Origin: Clostridiales bacterium
Lineage (GTDB): Bacteria; Bacillota; Clostridia; Lachnospirales; CAG-274
Direction: 5' to 3'
Assembly (NCBI GenBank): GCA_018371275.1
Contig: JAHALF010000015.1
Location: forward strand, 1 to 39,412
Length of the DNA: 39,412 bases
Positions 16,240-24,215 of this stretch are shown here, piece after piece. Position 1 is the stretch's first letter, and each line of letters opens with the position of its first letter. The notes beneath the pieces were generated by a model. The model saw only the letters and a list, made by a program, of their open reading frames with translations. It was not told the origin of the DNA and ran no database searches. The position numbers and the translations under genes are program-made.

Positions 16240-16616
16240 TATGGTTATTTTTAGTTGGGTTAATATCAGGTATTATAAGTGGTATGGGCATAGGTGGTGG
16301 AGTTATTTTAATACCAGCTCTTACGCTAATATTTGGATTTGAGCAAAAAATTGCTCAAAATATCAATTTGTTATACTTTATACCTACTGCTATTATAGCT
16401 ATTTTTGTTCATAGTAAAAATAAAACTATTGAAAAGCAAGGTCTTTTTAAAATAATAATATTTGGTATTATAGGGGCTATATTTGGTTCAATAATTGCTA
16501 TAAACTTAAATGGAGAAATACTTAGAAAAATTTTTGGTTGGTTTTTATTAATTATGGGTATAAGTGAAATATTAAAAAAAGAAAAGGGGCAAAATAATGG
16601 AAATAATGGCATTTGA
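16236..16616 (+). CDS. TSUP (TauE/SafE) permease, second half
   Basis: Membrane protein of 126 residues with about four hydrophobic segments and the TSUP repeat signature GIISGMGIGGGVILIPAL at residues 10-27. Full-length TSUP carriers of about 250 residues contain two such repeats; here each repeat is a separate gene, so the two products probably assemble together. The transported compound (sulfite, organosulfonate or another small anion) cannot be told. ATG 16236 is preferred over TTG 16221 because GGAG (16223-16226) is its SD. It overlaps the upstream gene by 4 bp and the small downstream gene by 20 bp. Confidence 0.82.
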   Translation: MIWLFLVGLISGIISGMGIGGGVILIPALTLIFGFEQKIAQNINLLYFIPTAIIAIFVHSKNKTIEKQGLFKIIIFGIIGAIFGSIIAINLNGEILRKIFGWFLLIMGISEILKKEKGQNNGNNGI

Positions 16617-16767
16617 AAAGTTTAAAGAAGATTTTATTAATGCGGATACAGATAAAAAAATAGAAATGTATATATCAGCAGAGGATTTAACACAGTATCA
16701 ATATAAAGAGCTTTTAAAAGTATTTCCTTATAGTGAAATAGGTAAATTAGAAAAGGCATTAGCATAA
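16597..16767 (+). CDS. Small acidic protein of 56 residues, function unknown
   Basis: ATG 16597 with SD AAAAGGGG gives a protein starting MEIMAFEKFKEDFINADTD and ending GKLEKALA. It is highly charged, predicted helical, without membrane segments or cysteines. The well-placed SD, the 20-bp overlap with the TSUP gene and the terminator directly after the stop argue that it is real and the last gene of this operon. I have an impression of similar short proteins in clostridia but cannot name a family. Confidence 0.7.
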   Translation: MEIMAFEKFKEDFINADTDKKIEMYISAEDLTQYQYKELLKVFPYSEIGKLEKALA

Positions 16768-16769
16768 AA

Positions 16770-16796
16770 AATACCACCAGTTTTACTGGTGGTATT
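16770..16796. terminator. Bidirectional terminator between the TSUP operon and proS
   Basis: Perfect 12-bp stem AATACCACCAGT (16770-16781) and ACTGGTGGTATT (16785-16796) with a 3-nt loop. The flanks give a T tract on both strands, and a six-T tract on the minus strand, so it can end both proS and the TSUP operon. Confidence 0.9.
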
Positions 16797-16810
16797 TTAA
16801 ATTTAATTTA

Positions 16811-18244
16811 TTAATAAGCTTTTGCCCAATAAACCATTTTTTTAGAAGGTTTTCCACAACATACACAAATATTAGATATGTTTTCTTGTTCAAAAGGAAT
16901 ACAACGTGATGTAGCACCTGTTAAATCTTTAATTTTTTCTTCACAAGCTGTATCTCCACACCACATAGCTTTTATAAAACCTTGTTTTTCTTTAAGTTGA
17001 TTTTCAAATTGTTCTAATGTTGTAGCTATAAATGTATTTTCATTTCTATGATTTAATGCTTTATTGTATAAATCTTGTTGTAAAGTTTTAAGCATTTCTT
17101 CAACAGTATTTTCTAAATCATCTAAATTTACGAACACTTTTTCTCTATTATCTCGACGTACTAAGACACACTTATTGTTTTCTATATCACGTGGTCCTAT
17201 TTCTAGTCTTAAAGGAACGCCTTTCATTTCATATTCGCTATATTTCCAACCAGCAGATTTATCGCTTAAATCTATTTTAACTCTATATTTTTTAGATAAT
17301 AGCTCTTTAAGTTCATTAGCTTTTTCTATAACACCATCTTTTTTCATATTTATAGGTAAAATAATTATTTGTATAGGGGCAATGTTAGGAGGTAAAACAA
17401 GTCCATTATTATCACTATGAACCATTATAAGTCCACCTACTAAACGAGTAGACATACCCCAAGATGTTTGATGTGCATATTGTAATTTATTTTCTTTATC
17501 TGTATATTGTATACCAAAAGCTTTAGCAAAACCATCACCAAAGTTATGAGATGTACCAGATTGTAAAGCTTTACCATCGTGCATAAGTGATTCTATTGTA
17601 TAAGTTGACTTAGCACCAGCGAATTTTTCTTTATCTGTTTTTTGACCTTTTATAACTGGCATAGCTAAAAAGTCTTTACAAAAATCGGCATATATATTTA
17701 ACATTCTTAAAGTTTCTTCTTGAGCATCTTCTTCTGTTGCATGAACAGTATGACCTTCTTGCCATAAAAACTCTACACTTCTTAAAAATGGTCTTGTTGT
17801 TTTTTCCCATCTAACAACAGAGCACCATTGGTTATAAAGTAGAGGTAAATCTCTATAAGATTCTACAATATTTGCATAGTGTTCACAAAATAAAGTTTCA
17901 GATGTAGGTCTAACACAAAGACGCTCTGTTAATTTTTCTGAACCACCGTGTGTAACCCAAGCTACTTCTGGAGCAAAGCCTTCTATATGGTCTTTTTCTT
18001 TTTGTAAAAGGCTTTCTGGGATAAACATTGGCATACAAACATTTTCGTGTCCCGTTTCTTTAAATTTTTTATCAAGTTCTTTTTGTATAAGTTCCCATAT
18101 AGCAAATCCATAAGGTCTTAATATCATACAACCTCTAACAGAAGAATAATCTATAAGATCAGCTTTTTTTACTATATCAGTATACCACTGTGCAAAATCT
18201 TCTTCCATAGATGTTATTTCTTTTACAAGTTTTTCTTTAGACAT
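16811..18244 (-). CDS. proS: Proline--tRNA ligase, short (ProS type 3, archaeal/eukaryote-like) form
   Basis: Charges tRNA-Pro. The start is at 18244 (MSKEKLVKEITSMEEDFAQW), with SD GGAGA 8-12 bases upstream; the longer in-frame extension would reach back into the T-box leader. The 477 residues match the short form, which lacks the editing insertion domain of E. coli-type ProS. Visible are class II motif 2 region VRWEKTTRPFLRSVEFLWQE, cited by its ends VRWEKTTRPF and EFLWQE, the RPTSETLFCEHY segment, and the C-terminal domain with a cysteine pair (ICVCCGKPSKKMVYWAKAY), typical of this form. Expression is controlled by the T-box upstream. Confidence 0.96.
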   Translation of the reverse strand: MSKEKLVKEITSMEEDFAQWYTDIVKKADLIDYSSVRGCMILRPYGFAIWELIQKELDKKFKETGHENVCMPMFIPESLLQKEKDHIEGFAPEVAWVTHGGSEKLTERLCVRPTSETLFCEHYANIVESYRDLPLLYNQWCSVVRWEKTTRPFLRSVEFLWQEGHTVHATEEDAQEETLRMLNIYADFCKDFLAMPVIKGQKTDKEKFAGAKSTYTIESLMHDGKALQSGTSHNFGDGFAKAFGIQYTDKENKLQYAHQTSWGMSTRLVGGLIMVHSDNNGLVLPPNIAPIQIIILPINMKKDGVIEKANELKELLSKKYRVKIDLSDKSAGWKYSEYEMKGVPLRLEIGPRDIENNKCVLVRRDNREKVFVNLDDLENTVEEMLKTLQQDLYNKALNHRNENTFIATTLEQFENQLKEKQGFIKAMWCGDTACEEKIKDLTGATSRCIPFEQENISNICVCCGKPSKKMVYWAKAY

Positions 18245-18279
18245 AATATCTCTCCTTTTATATAAATTAAAAAAGCTTA

Positions 18280-18480
18280 ACAAAAAGAAATAAGGGACCA
18301 AAAACGGCGGTACCACCCTTCTTAATGCAAAGCATTCACTTTAATACCTATTAACGCTAGGATAACGCTATATTTTCATATAGAAGCTAGAAGGGTAGGT
18401 TCTGTATAGGCTAATAAAGATTTACACCAACCATCTTTTCTCTAAAAAAAGCTAATATACATACTAGTCCCTTTTAAACA
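18280..18480 (-). promoter_or_regulatory. T-box riboswitch (tRNA-Pro) before proS
   Basis: On the minus strand the T-box core AAGGGTGGTACCGCC lies at 18306-18320. Upstream is a long structured Stem I region, beginning GGGACTAG near 18471. A CCT triplet (18397-18399) followed by A, in the context AGAACCTACC, fits a proline specifier codon. Downstream, CCCTT pairs with AAGGG of the T-box and is followed by a T-rich run, giving the terminator that competes with the tRNA-stabilised antiterminator. Uncharged tRNA-Pro should therefore switch on proS. The class and gene match are strong; exact helix boundaries were not folded. Confidence 0.93.
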
Positions 18481-18497
18481 CTTATAAATATATATAA

Positions 18498-18526
18498 AAT
18501 ATATAATAAAATTTATTTTATGTCAA
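18498..18526 (-). promoter_or_regulatory. proS: Sigma-A promoter of the T-box-proS transcript
   Basis: Minus-strand TTGACA (18521-18526), 17 bp, TATATT (18498-18503). Its -35 box is the mirror partner of the divergent -35 at 18532-18537. Confidence 0.8.
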
Positions 18527-18531
18527 GGGTA

Positions 18532-18574
18532 TTGACAAATAAAATTATATTAATTATAATGAGTGTATGAACAC
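18532..18574 (+). promoter_or_regulatory. Consensus promoter and possible operator for the GntR-ABC operon
   Basis: TTGACA (18532-18537), 17 bp, TATAAT (18555-18560), both perfect. Directly after the -10, at the transcript start, is GTGT-ATGA-ACAC (18563-18574), a short inverted repeat that could be the GntR regulator's own operator. Confidence 0.75.
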
Positions 18575-18606
18575 AACTAATACAATATTACGAAAGGAGG
18601 TAATTT

Positions 18607-18957
18607 ATGTTTAGCATAGATTTTAGAAATCCTAAGCCTATATATGAACAATTATCAGATAGTATAGAAAAATTAGCAATAAAAGGTATATTAAAACCAG
18701 ATGAACAATTGCCTAGTGTTAGACAATTAGCTATGGAATTATCTATAAATCCAAATACTATACAACGAGCATATACTGCATTAGAAAGTAAAGGAATAAC
18801 ATATTCTGTTAAAGGAAGAGGTAGTTTCATATGTCCAAATTGTAAAGATGCTATAAATAATAGACTTGAGAATATAAAAAATGAAATACAAAAACTTGTA
18901 TATGAGGCTAGAGATATAGGAGCAACAGATGATTTAATTTCAAGCTGGATTAAGTGA
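18607..18957 (+). CDS. GntR-family transcriptional regulator, YtrA subfamily
   Basis: A 116-residue regulator with an N-terminal winged-helix domain (PIYEQLSDSIEKLAIKG, LPSVRQLAMELSINPNTIQ, ESKGITYSVKGRGSF) and only a short helical C-terminal tail. Short GntR proteins of this kind form the YtrA subfamily, which usually repress neighbouring ABC transporter genes. The ATG follows AAAGGAGGT. It is 13 bp before the ATPase gene, so regulator, ATPase and permease form one operon, probably autoregulated. Confidence 0.93.
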   Translation: MFSIDFRNPKPIYEQLSDSIEKLAIKGILKPDEQLPSVRQLAMELSINPNTIQRAYTALESKGITYSVKGRGSFICPNCKDAINNRLENIKNEIQKLVYEARDIGATDDLISSWIK

Positions 18958-18970
18958 GAGGAGATTTTAT

Positions 18971-19870
18971 ATGATACAAGCTTTAAATATAACAAAAAAA
19001 TTTGATAATATATTAGCAGTAGATAATGTTTCTGCAACAATAAAGAATGGAAATGTTTTTGGACTTATAGGTACTAATGGTGCAGGTAAATCTACATTTT
19101 TAAGAATGGCATCTGGCATATTAAAGCCAGATAGTGGCTCTATAAAAATAGATGATAAAGATATTTTTGACAATGTAGATGTTAAAAGTAAGTTTTTTTA
19201 TATATCAGACGAACAATTTTTCTTTAGTAATTCTACTCCAGAAGATATGAAAAATTATTATAAAACAATTTATAAAGATTTTGATATAGATAGATATAAA
19301 AAACTTATGAAATCTTTTAATTTAGATGAAAAGAGAAAAATAAAAACATTTTCAAAAGGTATGAAAAAGCAGGTTTCTGTTATATGTGGTATATGTTCTA
19401 AAACAGATTATCTTTTTTGTGATGAAACATTTGACGGTTTAGACCCAGTTGTTAGGCAAGCCGTAAAAAGTCTTTTTGCACAAGATATAGAAGATAGAAA
19501 TCTTACACCTGTTATAGCATCTCATAATCTTAGAGAACTTGAAGATATATGTGATAACATAGGACTTTTGCATAGAGGTGGTATGTTATTATCAAAAGAT
19601 TTAGAAGAATTAAAATTAGATATACATAAAGTTCAAATAGTATTTAAAGATGGTATACCAGAAAAAATATATAGCGATTTAGATATAATTAAAACAGATA
19701 GTAGAGGCTCTTTAAATGTATTTACTATAAAGGGTAGTGGTGAACATATAAATAGCTATTTAGCTAGTTTAGAACCTATATTCTTTGAAATTTTACCATT
19801 ATCTTTAGAAGAAATATTTATAGCAGAAACGGAGGGAATAGGATATGATATCAAATCACTCATCATTTAA
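18971..19870 (+). CDS. ABC transporter ATP-binding protein
   Basis: A 299-residue single ATPase domain. Walker A is GTNGAGKST near residues 36-44. The signature motif is degenerate, FSKGMKKQ near 134-141, as is common in ABC-2 type systems. Walker B is DYLFCDETFDGLDP near 152-165, with the catalytic Glu, and the H-loop is VIASHNLREL. The ABC-2 (multidrug/bacitracin-type) group is the best fit. Substrate unknown; YtrA-linked systems often respond to cell-wall-active compounds. It overlaps the permease gene by 26 bp, which implies coupled translation. Confidence 0.92.
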   Translation: MIQALNITKKFDNILAVDNVSATIKNGNVFGLIGTNGAGKSTFLRMASGILKPDSGSIKIDDKDIFDNVDVKSKFFYISDEQFFFSNSTPEDMKNYYKTIYKDFDIDRYKKLMKSFNLDEKRKIKTFSKGMKKQVSVICGICSKTDYLFCDETFDGLDPVVRQAVKSLFAQDIEDRNLTPVIASHNLRELEDICDNIGLLHRGGMLLSKDLEELKLDIHKVQIVFKDGIPEKIYSDLDIIKTDSRGSLNVFTIKGSGEHINSYLASLEPIFFEILPLSLEEIFIAETEGIGYDIKSLII

Positions 19871-21848
19871 GATATTTAAAGAAGAGTATAAAAAATATAT
19901 ATGGGCTTTAGCTTTAACTATTATAGGATTTATATCTAGTAAAATAATTTTACCTTTATTAGATTATTCTAACTATATAAATACAAAAAATAGATTTGTA
20001 CAAAATTTATCAAATGATGAAGAGTATTTATTAAAAAAATTAGAATTATTAAATGACTATTTAACAATAGATAATGACTTTAATAAGGTTGTAGTAATAG
20101 GCTTAGCTGTTCTTTTAGGTGCAGTAATATTTTCTTATTTGCATAATAAGAAAAAAATAGACTTTTATCATTCTTTGCCGATAACAAGAATTAATTTATT
20201 TTTTATAAAATACTTTTTAGGTATAGCTATAGCATTACCTATAATAATAGTATCGCATTTGTTATTATATGGTATATTTAGTATACTTTTAGGTGGTAAT
20301 ATAATTGCTTTTAAAGAAGTTTTAGAGGCAGTATTTATTGATATAGTGTTTTTTATAGTTATTTATTCTATTACTGTCTTTGCCAATATTTTAGCAGGGA
20401 ATACAATAATAGGTATAATATTATCAGGGGTTTTACTTAATTTATTTTCTATTATGATTTTGGTAATATTTAGTTTATCAGATATATTTTTTAGCCAAGT
20501 AATAGATTTAGGATATATATTTGATTATCAACTAAAGTATAACCCTATAATTTGTTATTTGGGATTAAAAAATAATTTAGACTATTTTAGTATAACAAGT
20601 ATAAACTTTTCTAAATTTAATATATTAAGTATGTATATTTTAATAACATTAATTATAACTATTATAAATTTAATATTATTTAAAATTAGGAAAAGTGAAA
20701 AAGCAAGCGTATGTATATCTTTTAAATATGCTAAGACTATTTTAAAGTATTTAGGTGTTTGTATAGGAGCAGTATTAGTAGGAGTTATTTTTTATTTAAT
20801 ATCTAATAGTATATTTGCTCTATATTTAGGAGTTATATTAGGTTGTATTATTTTACATTGTTTAGTAGAGATTATATATGATTTTGATTTTAGAGCAATA
20901 TTTAAAAATTGGTATAGTATAATAGGGTGTTTTGTTATATGCTGTTTAATTATATTTAGCTATCAGTTTGATATTTTTAAAAGAATAGATTATGTGCCTA
21001 GTATAGATAAAATAGAGAATGTAGATATTAATATTTACAATGATTCTGAAGAGGCAAAAAATATACAGAGTCAAGATGTTATACAAGCAGCGTTAGAATT
21101 ACATAAAGAATATTTAGAATCTACAATAGAAAAAAATAAATATTCAACAGAAAATATAAAAATAAAATATAAATTAAAAAATGGTAGTATATTGGTAAGA
21201 TATATAGGGATTGATTATCCAAATTTAGAGGATGAAGAAATACCAAATAAAAATAATTTACTTAGTAAAATTATAAATGACAAAGAGTATATTAAAAAAG
21301 CATACTCTATTTTATATAGAACGGATATAAAAGAAGATGATATTACAACTTTTATATATGATAATAGTGGTAATAGTGATGAATCTAAAGATAACTTTAA
21401 GTATGACAATAAAAAATTAATAGAGAATATTAAAAAAGATATAGAGCAAAACGGTATTTATACAGTAAATGAAGAAGTTTTATTTAGTATACGTTTTTAT
21501 ATCGAAAGATCTTGGGAATATGAAATAGTAAATAATAGTTATACAATTAATATAAGTAATAAATATAAAAATACATTAAATTATTTAGAAAGTTTAAATA
21601 TATATCCAGAAGATATTAAAATAGAAGATGTAGACTATATATATGATGAAAATAAAAATCTAAATATAAAAGATGAAGATGGTATTAAAAAAGTTTTATC
21701 AGATTATAAATTACGTAATTTATTGGGTTTTGAAGTATATAAAAAACCTATACAGTTAATATTAGTGGATAAACAAGGTGTAGAAATAAACATTAATATT
21801 AGTGAGGAGCTTTATAAACAACTAGAAGAAAGTTATAAATCAAAATAA
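19845..21848 (+). CDS. ABC-2 type transporter permease with large C-terminal extracytoplasmic or soluble domain
   Basis: A 667-residue membrane protein. The first 380 residues hold about eight to nine hydrophobic segments (near 19-39, 82-100, 118-142, 165-210, 262-280, 300-340 and 360-378), with the motif DFYHSLPITR after the second. That motif occurs in permeases paired with GntR-regulated ATPases. Residues about 385-667 are hydrophilic and rich in Lys, Glu and Asp, with few hydrophobic runs; by orientation they may face outside, but this is not certain. The GGAGG SD at 19831-19835 supports the ATG at 19845. A terminator follows the gene. Confidence 0.85.
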   Translation: MISNHSSFKIFKEEYKKYIWALALTIIGFISSKIILPLLDYSNYINTKNRFVQNLSNDEEYLLKKLELLNDYLTIDNDFNKVVVIGLAVLLGAVIFSYLHNKKKIDFYHSLPITRINLFFIKYFLGIAIALPIIIVSHLLLYGIFSILLGGNIIAFKEVLEAVFIDIVFFIVIYSITVFANILAGNTIIGIILSGVLLNLFSIMILVIFSLSDIFFSQVIDLGYIFDYQLKYNPIICYLGLKNNLDYFSITSINFSKFNILSMYILITLIITIINLILFKIRKSEKASVCISFKYAKTILKYLGVCIGAVLVGVIFYLISNSIFALYLGVILGCIILHCLVEIIYDFDFRAIFKNWYSIIGCFVICCLIIFSYQFDIFKRIDYVPSIDKIENVDINIYNDSEEAKNIQSQDVIQAALELHKEYLESTIEKNKYSTENIKIKYKLKNGSILVRYIGIDYPNLEDEEIPNKNNLLSKIINDKEYIKKAYSILYRTDIKEDDITTFIYDNSGNSDESKDNFKYDNKKLIENIKKDIEQNGIYTVNEEVLFSIRFYIERSWEYEIVNNSYTINISNKYKNTLNYLESLNIYPEDIKIEDVDYIYDENKNLNIKDEDGIKKVLSDYKLRNLLGFEVYKKPIQLILVDKQGVEININISEELYKQLEESYKSK

Positions 21849-21878
21849 TAAAAAAATTAAATTTTAACATTTTACATT

Positions 21879-21904
21879 AGGCTAAAGGTTTCTTTAGCCT
21901 TTTT
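21879..21904 (+). terminator. Intrinsic terminator of the GntR-ABC operon
   Basis: AGGCTAAAG (21879-21887), loop GTTT, CTTTAGCCT (21892-21900), then TTTT. Perfect 9-bp stem. Confidence 0.92.
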
Positions 21905-21935
21905 ATAATTATTAATTATAAGAATAAATTTAGTA

Positions 21936-21979
21936 TTGACAACATACGTTATATTAGATATAATGTTAGTACCCTAACA
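21936..21979 (+). promoter_or_regulatory. marR promoter with overlapping operator
   Basis: TTGACA (21936-21941), 17 bp, TATAAT (21959-21964): perfect consensus. The inverted repeat TGTTAG-TACC-CTAACA (21964-21979) starts at the last base of the -10 and covers the transcript start, an ideal repressor site. The same repeat recurs at 22452-22467. Confidence 0.85.
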
Positions 21980-21998
21980 AATAAGTGAGGTTATTAAT

Positions 21999-22433
21999 AT
22001 GTGTGATAAAGAAAGTGTTATTTTAAAAGTAAGAGAAGTATCTAATCTTATGAAAAGGTGTGCTAAAGATATTATTAGCCAAAATCACCAATACGAAGTC
22101 ACAAGTAGGCATATATTTATAGCTAAATATTTGCATAAAAATCAGCATAAAGATATTTTTCAAAGAGATATAGAAGAAGAGTTTTGTATAAGACGCTCAA
22201 CTGTTACTTCTATATTAAATCTTATGGAAAAAAATGGAATTATAACACGTGAACGTGTAGATTATGATGCAAGGTTAAAAAAAATTGTACTAACAGAAAA
22301 GGCAAAGGATATACATAATAAAAATATTTCTAAAATAAGAGCTATGGAGGAAATGTTTTTAAATGGTATAGATGATGAAGAGCTTAAAAATTTTTATAAA
22401 ACATTAGAAAAAATAAAAAATAATATAATCTAG
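21999..22433 (+). CDS. MarR-family transcriptional regulator
   Basis: A 144-residue winged-helix repressor. The DNA-binding region is IFQRDIEEEFCIRRSTVTSI, then LMEKNGIITRERVDYDARLKK, cited by its ends LMEKNGIITR and DARLKK; this wing segment with Asp-x-Arg is typical of MarR. Helices at both ends form the dimer interface. It is immediately followed by two ABC exporter genes, and matching operators precede both it and the exporter, so it most likely represses itself and the exporter until a ligand binds. Confidence 0.93.
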   Translation: MCDKESVILKVREVSNLMKRCAKDIISQNHQYEVTSRHIFIAKYLHKNQHKDIFQRDIEEEFCIRRSTVTSILNLMEKNGIITRERVDYDARLKKIVLTEKAKDIHNKNISKIRAMEEMFLNGIDDEELKNFYKTLEKIKNNII

Positions 22434-22451
22434 CTTTTTATTTAATTATAA

Positions 22452-22467
22452 TGTTAGTTTACTAACA
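22452..22467 (+). promoter_or_regulatory. Second MarR operator, before the ABC exporter genes
   Basis: TGTTAG-TTTA-CTAACA (22452-22467) repeats the arms of the operator at 21964-21979. It again begins at the last T of a TATAAT (22447-22452), but no convincing -35 lies upstream. It ends 14 bases before the exporter start codon and adjoins the SD GGGAGG, so a bound repressor could block a weak internal promoter or act as a roadblock. Confidence 0.75.
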
Positions 22468-22481
22468 AAGGGAGGTAATTT

Positions 22482-24215
22482 ATGATTAAAACATTGCTAA
22501 AATCCGTTAGAGAATACAAAAAAGATTCTCTATTAGCACCATTATTTATGATAGGCGAAGTTGCTATGGAAGTTTTGATACCATTTTATATGGCAAAGCT
22601 TATAAATAATGGAATACAGTTACAAGATTTAGGATATATAGTTAAAATGGGGTTATTGTTAGCTATTCTTTGTATTATATCTTTATCTTGTGGTATGTTA
22701 TCTGGTAAATATGCTTCATCTGCTTCATCTGGTTTTTCAAAAAATTTAAGAAAAGATATGTACTATAACATACAAAATTTTTCATTTAACAATATAGATA
22801 AATTTTCTACATCAAGTATAATAACTAGGCTTACAACAGATGTAACCAATATACAAAATGCATATCAAATGATTATAAGGGTTGCAGTAAGAAGCCCTGT
22901 TATGTTAGTTTCTGCCTTTTTTATGTCTTTTCGTCTTAATTCTAAATTATCTATGATATTTTTAGTTTCTATATTTATTCTTGGGATAAGTTTATATCTT
23001 ATAATAAAAAATGCTTACCCAATTTTTCAAAGAATATTTAAGGTATATGATAAATTAAATAATGTTGTACAAGAAAATTTACACGGCATAAGGGTAGTAA
23101 AATCTTATGTTAGAGAAGATTTTGAAGAAGAAAAATTTAAAGAGGTTGCAACAGATTTATTTAAAAAGTATGTTAAAACAGAAAAAATTGTTGCACTTAC
23201 AAATCCATTAATGAATTTAGTTGTAAATGGTGCTTTAATATGTTTAGCTTGGTTTAGTGCTAAATATATTATACAAGGCGAGATGCAAACAGGTGATTTA
23301 ACAACACTTATAACTTATTCTACACAAATTTTAATGAGCTTAATGATGTTATCTATGATACTTGTTATGTTAGTTATATCTAAAGCATCTGGTGAAAGGA
23401 TAGTAGAGATATTACAAGAAAAAACAGATATTAAAAATAATGACATAGCTAAAAAAGAAGTTAAATCTGGTGATATAGCTTTTAAAGATGTTAATTTTAG
23501 CTATACTAATGATAAAAATAAATGTTGTCTTATAAATATTAATTTAGATATAAAAGAGGGAGAAACAGTTGGTATAATAGGTGCTACTGGTAGTTCTAAA
23601 AGCACATTAGTACAGCTTATCCCTAGACTTTATGATACATTAAGTGGTATTGTATATGTTGGTGGAGAAGATGTAAAAAATTATGATTTAGAGATACTTA
23701 GAGAAAATGTTGCTATGGTTTTACAAAAAAATACACTTTTCTCTGGAAGTATAAAAGAAAATTTACGTTGGGGTAATGAAAACGCAACAGATGAAGAAAT
23801 AGAGGAAGTATGTAAACTTGCTTGTGCAGATGGATTTATTCAAGAATTTGAAAATAAATATGATACACATATAGAGCAAGGAGGTACAAATGTATCTGGT
23901 GGACAAAAACAAAGACTTTGTATTGCCCGTGCCTTACTTAAAAAACCTAAAATATTAATTTTAGATGACTCTACAAGTGCTGTTGATACAAAAACAGACG
24001 CTTTAATAAGAGAGGCGTTTAAAAATAAAATACCTAATACTACAAAAATAATTATTGCACAAAGAATATCTTCTATACAACACGCAGATAAAATTGTTGT
24101 TATGGATGAAGGTAAAATAGATGCAATAGGTACTCATCAAGAGTTATTACAAAATAATGAGATATACAGTGATATTTATAGACTTCAACAGAAAGGAGGA
24201 GCTGAAAATGACTAA
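22482..24215 (+). CDS. ABC exporter subunit with degenerate catalytic site (heterodimer partner A)
   Basis: A 577-residue half-exporter: six membrane segments (about residues 15-300), then an ATPase domain. Walker A is GATGSSKST, the signature VSGGQKQRL is canonical, but Walker B is LILDDSTSAVD with Asp496 in place of the catalytic Glu, and the H-loop is IAQRISS with Gln527 in place of His. Such loss is characteristic of the degenerate half of heterodimeric type IV ABC exporters (BmrC/D, TM287/288, LmrC/D group), which export drugs or lipophilic compounds. It overlaps the partner gene by 8 bp. Confidence 0.92.
   Translation: MIKTLLKSVREYKKDSLLAPLFMIGEVAMEVLIPFYMAKLINNGIQLQDLGYIVKMGLLLAILCIISLSCGMLSGKYASSASSGFSKNLRKDMYYNIQNFSFNNIDKFSTSSIITRLTTDVTNIQNAYQMIIRVAVRSPVMLVSAFFMSFRLNSKLSMIFLVSIFILGISLYLIIKNAYPIFQRIFKVYDKLNNVVQENLHGIRVVKSYVREDFEEEKFKEVATDLFKKYVKTEKIVALTNPLMNLVVNGALICLAWFSAKYIIQGEMQTGDLTTLITYSTQILMSLMMLSMILVMLVISKASGERIVEILQEKTDIKNNDIAKKEVKSGDIAFKDVNFSYTNDKNKCCLININLDIKEGETVGIIGATGSSKSTLVQLIPRLYDTLSGIVYVGGEDVKNYDLEILRENVAMVLQKNTLFSGSIKENLRWGNENATDEEIEEVCKLACADGFIQEFENKYDTHIEQGGTNVSGGQKQRLCIARALLKKPKILILDDSTSAVDTKTDALIREAFKNKIPNTTKIIIAQRISSIQHADKIVVMDEGKIDAIGTHQELLQNNEIYSDIYRLQQKGGAEND

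Noticed and set aside
18245..18316. N-terminal extension of proS to 18316
   Set aside because: It would translate the T-box region; SD GGAGA and the family N terminus place the start at 18244.
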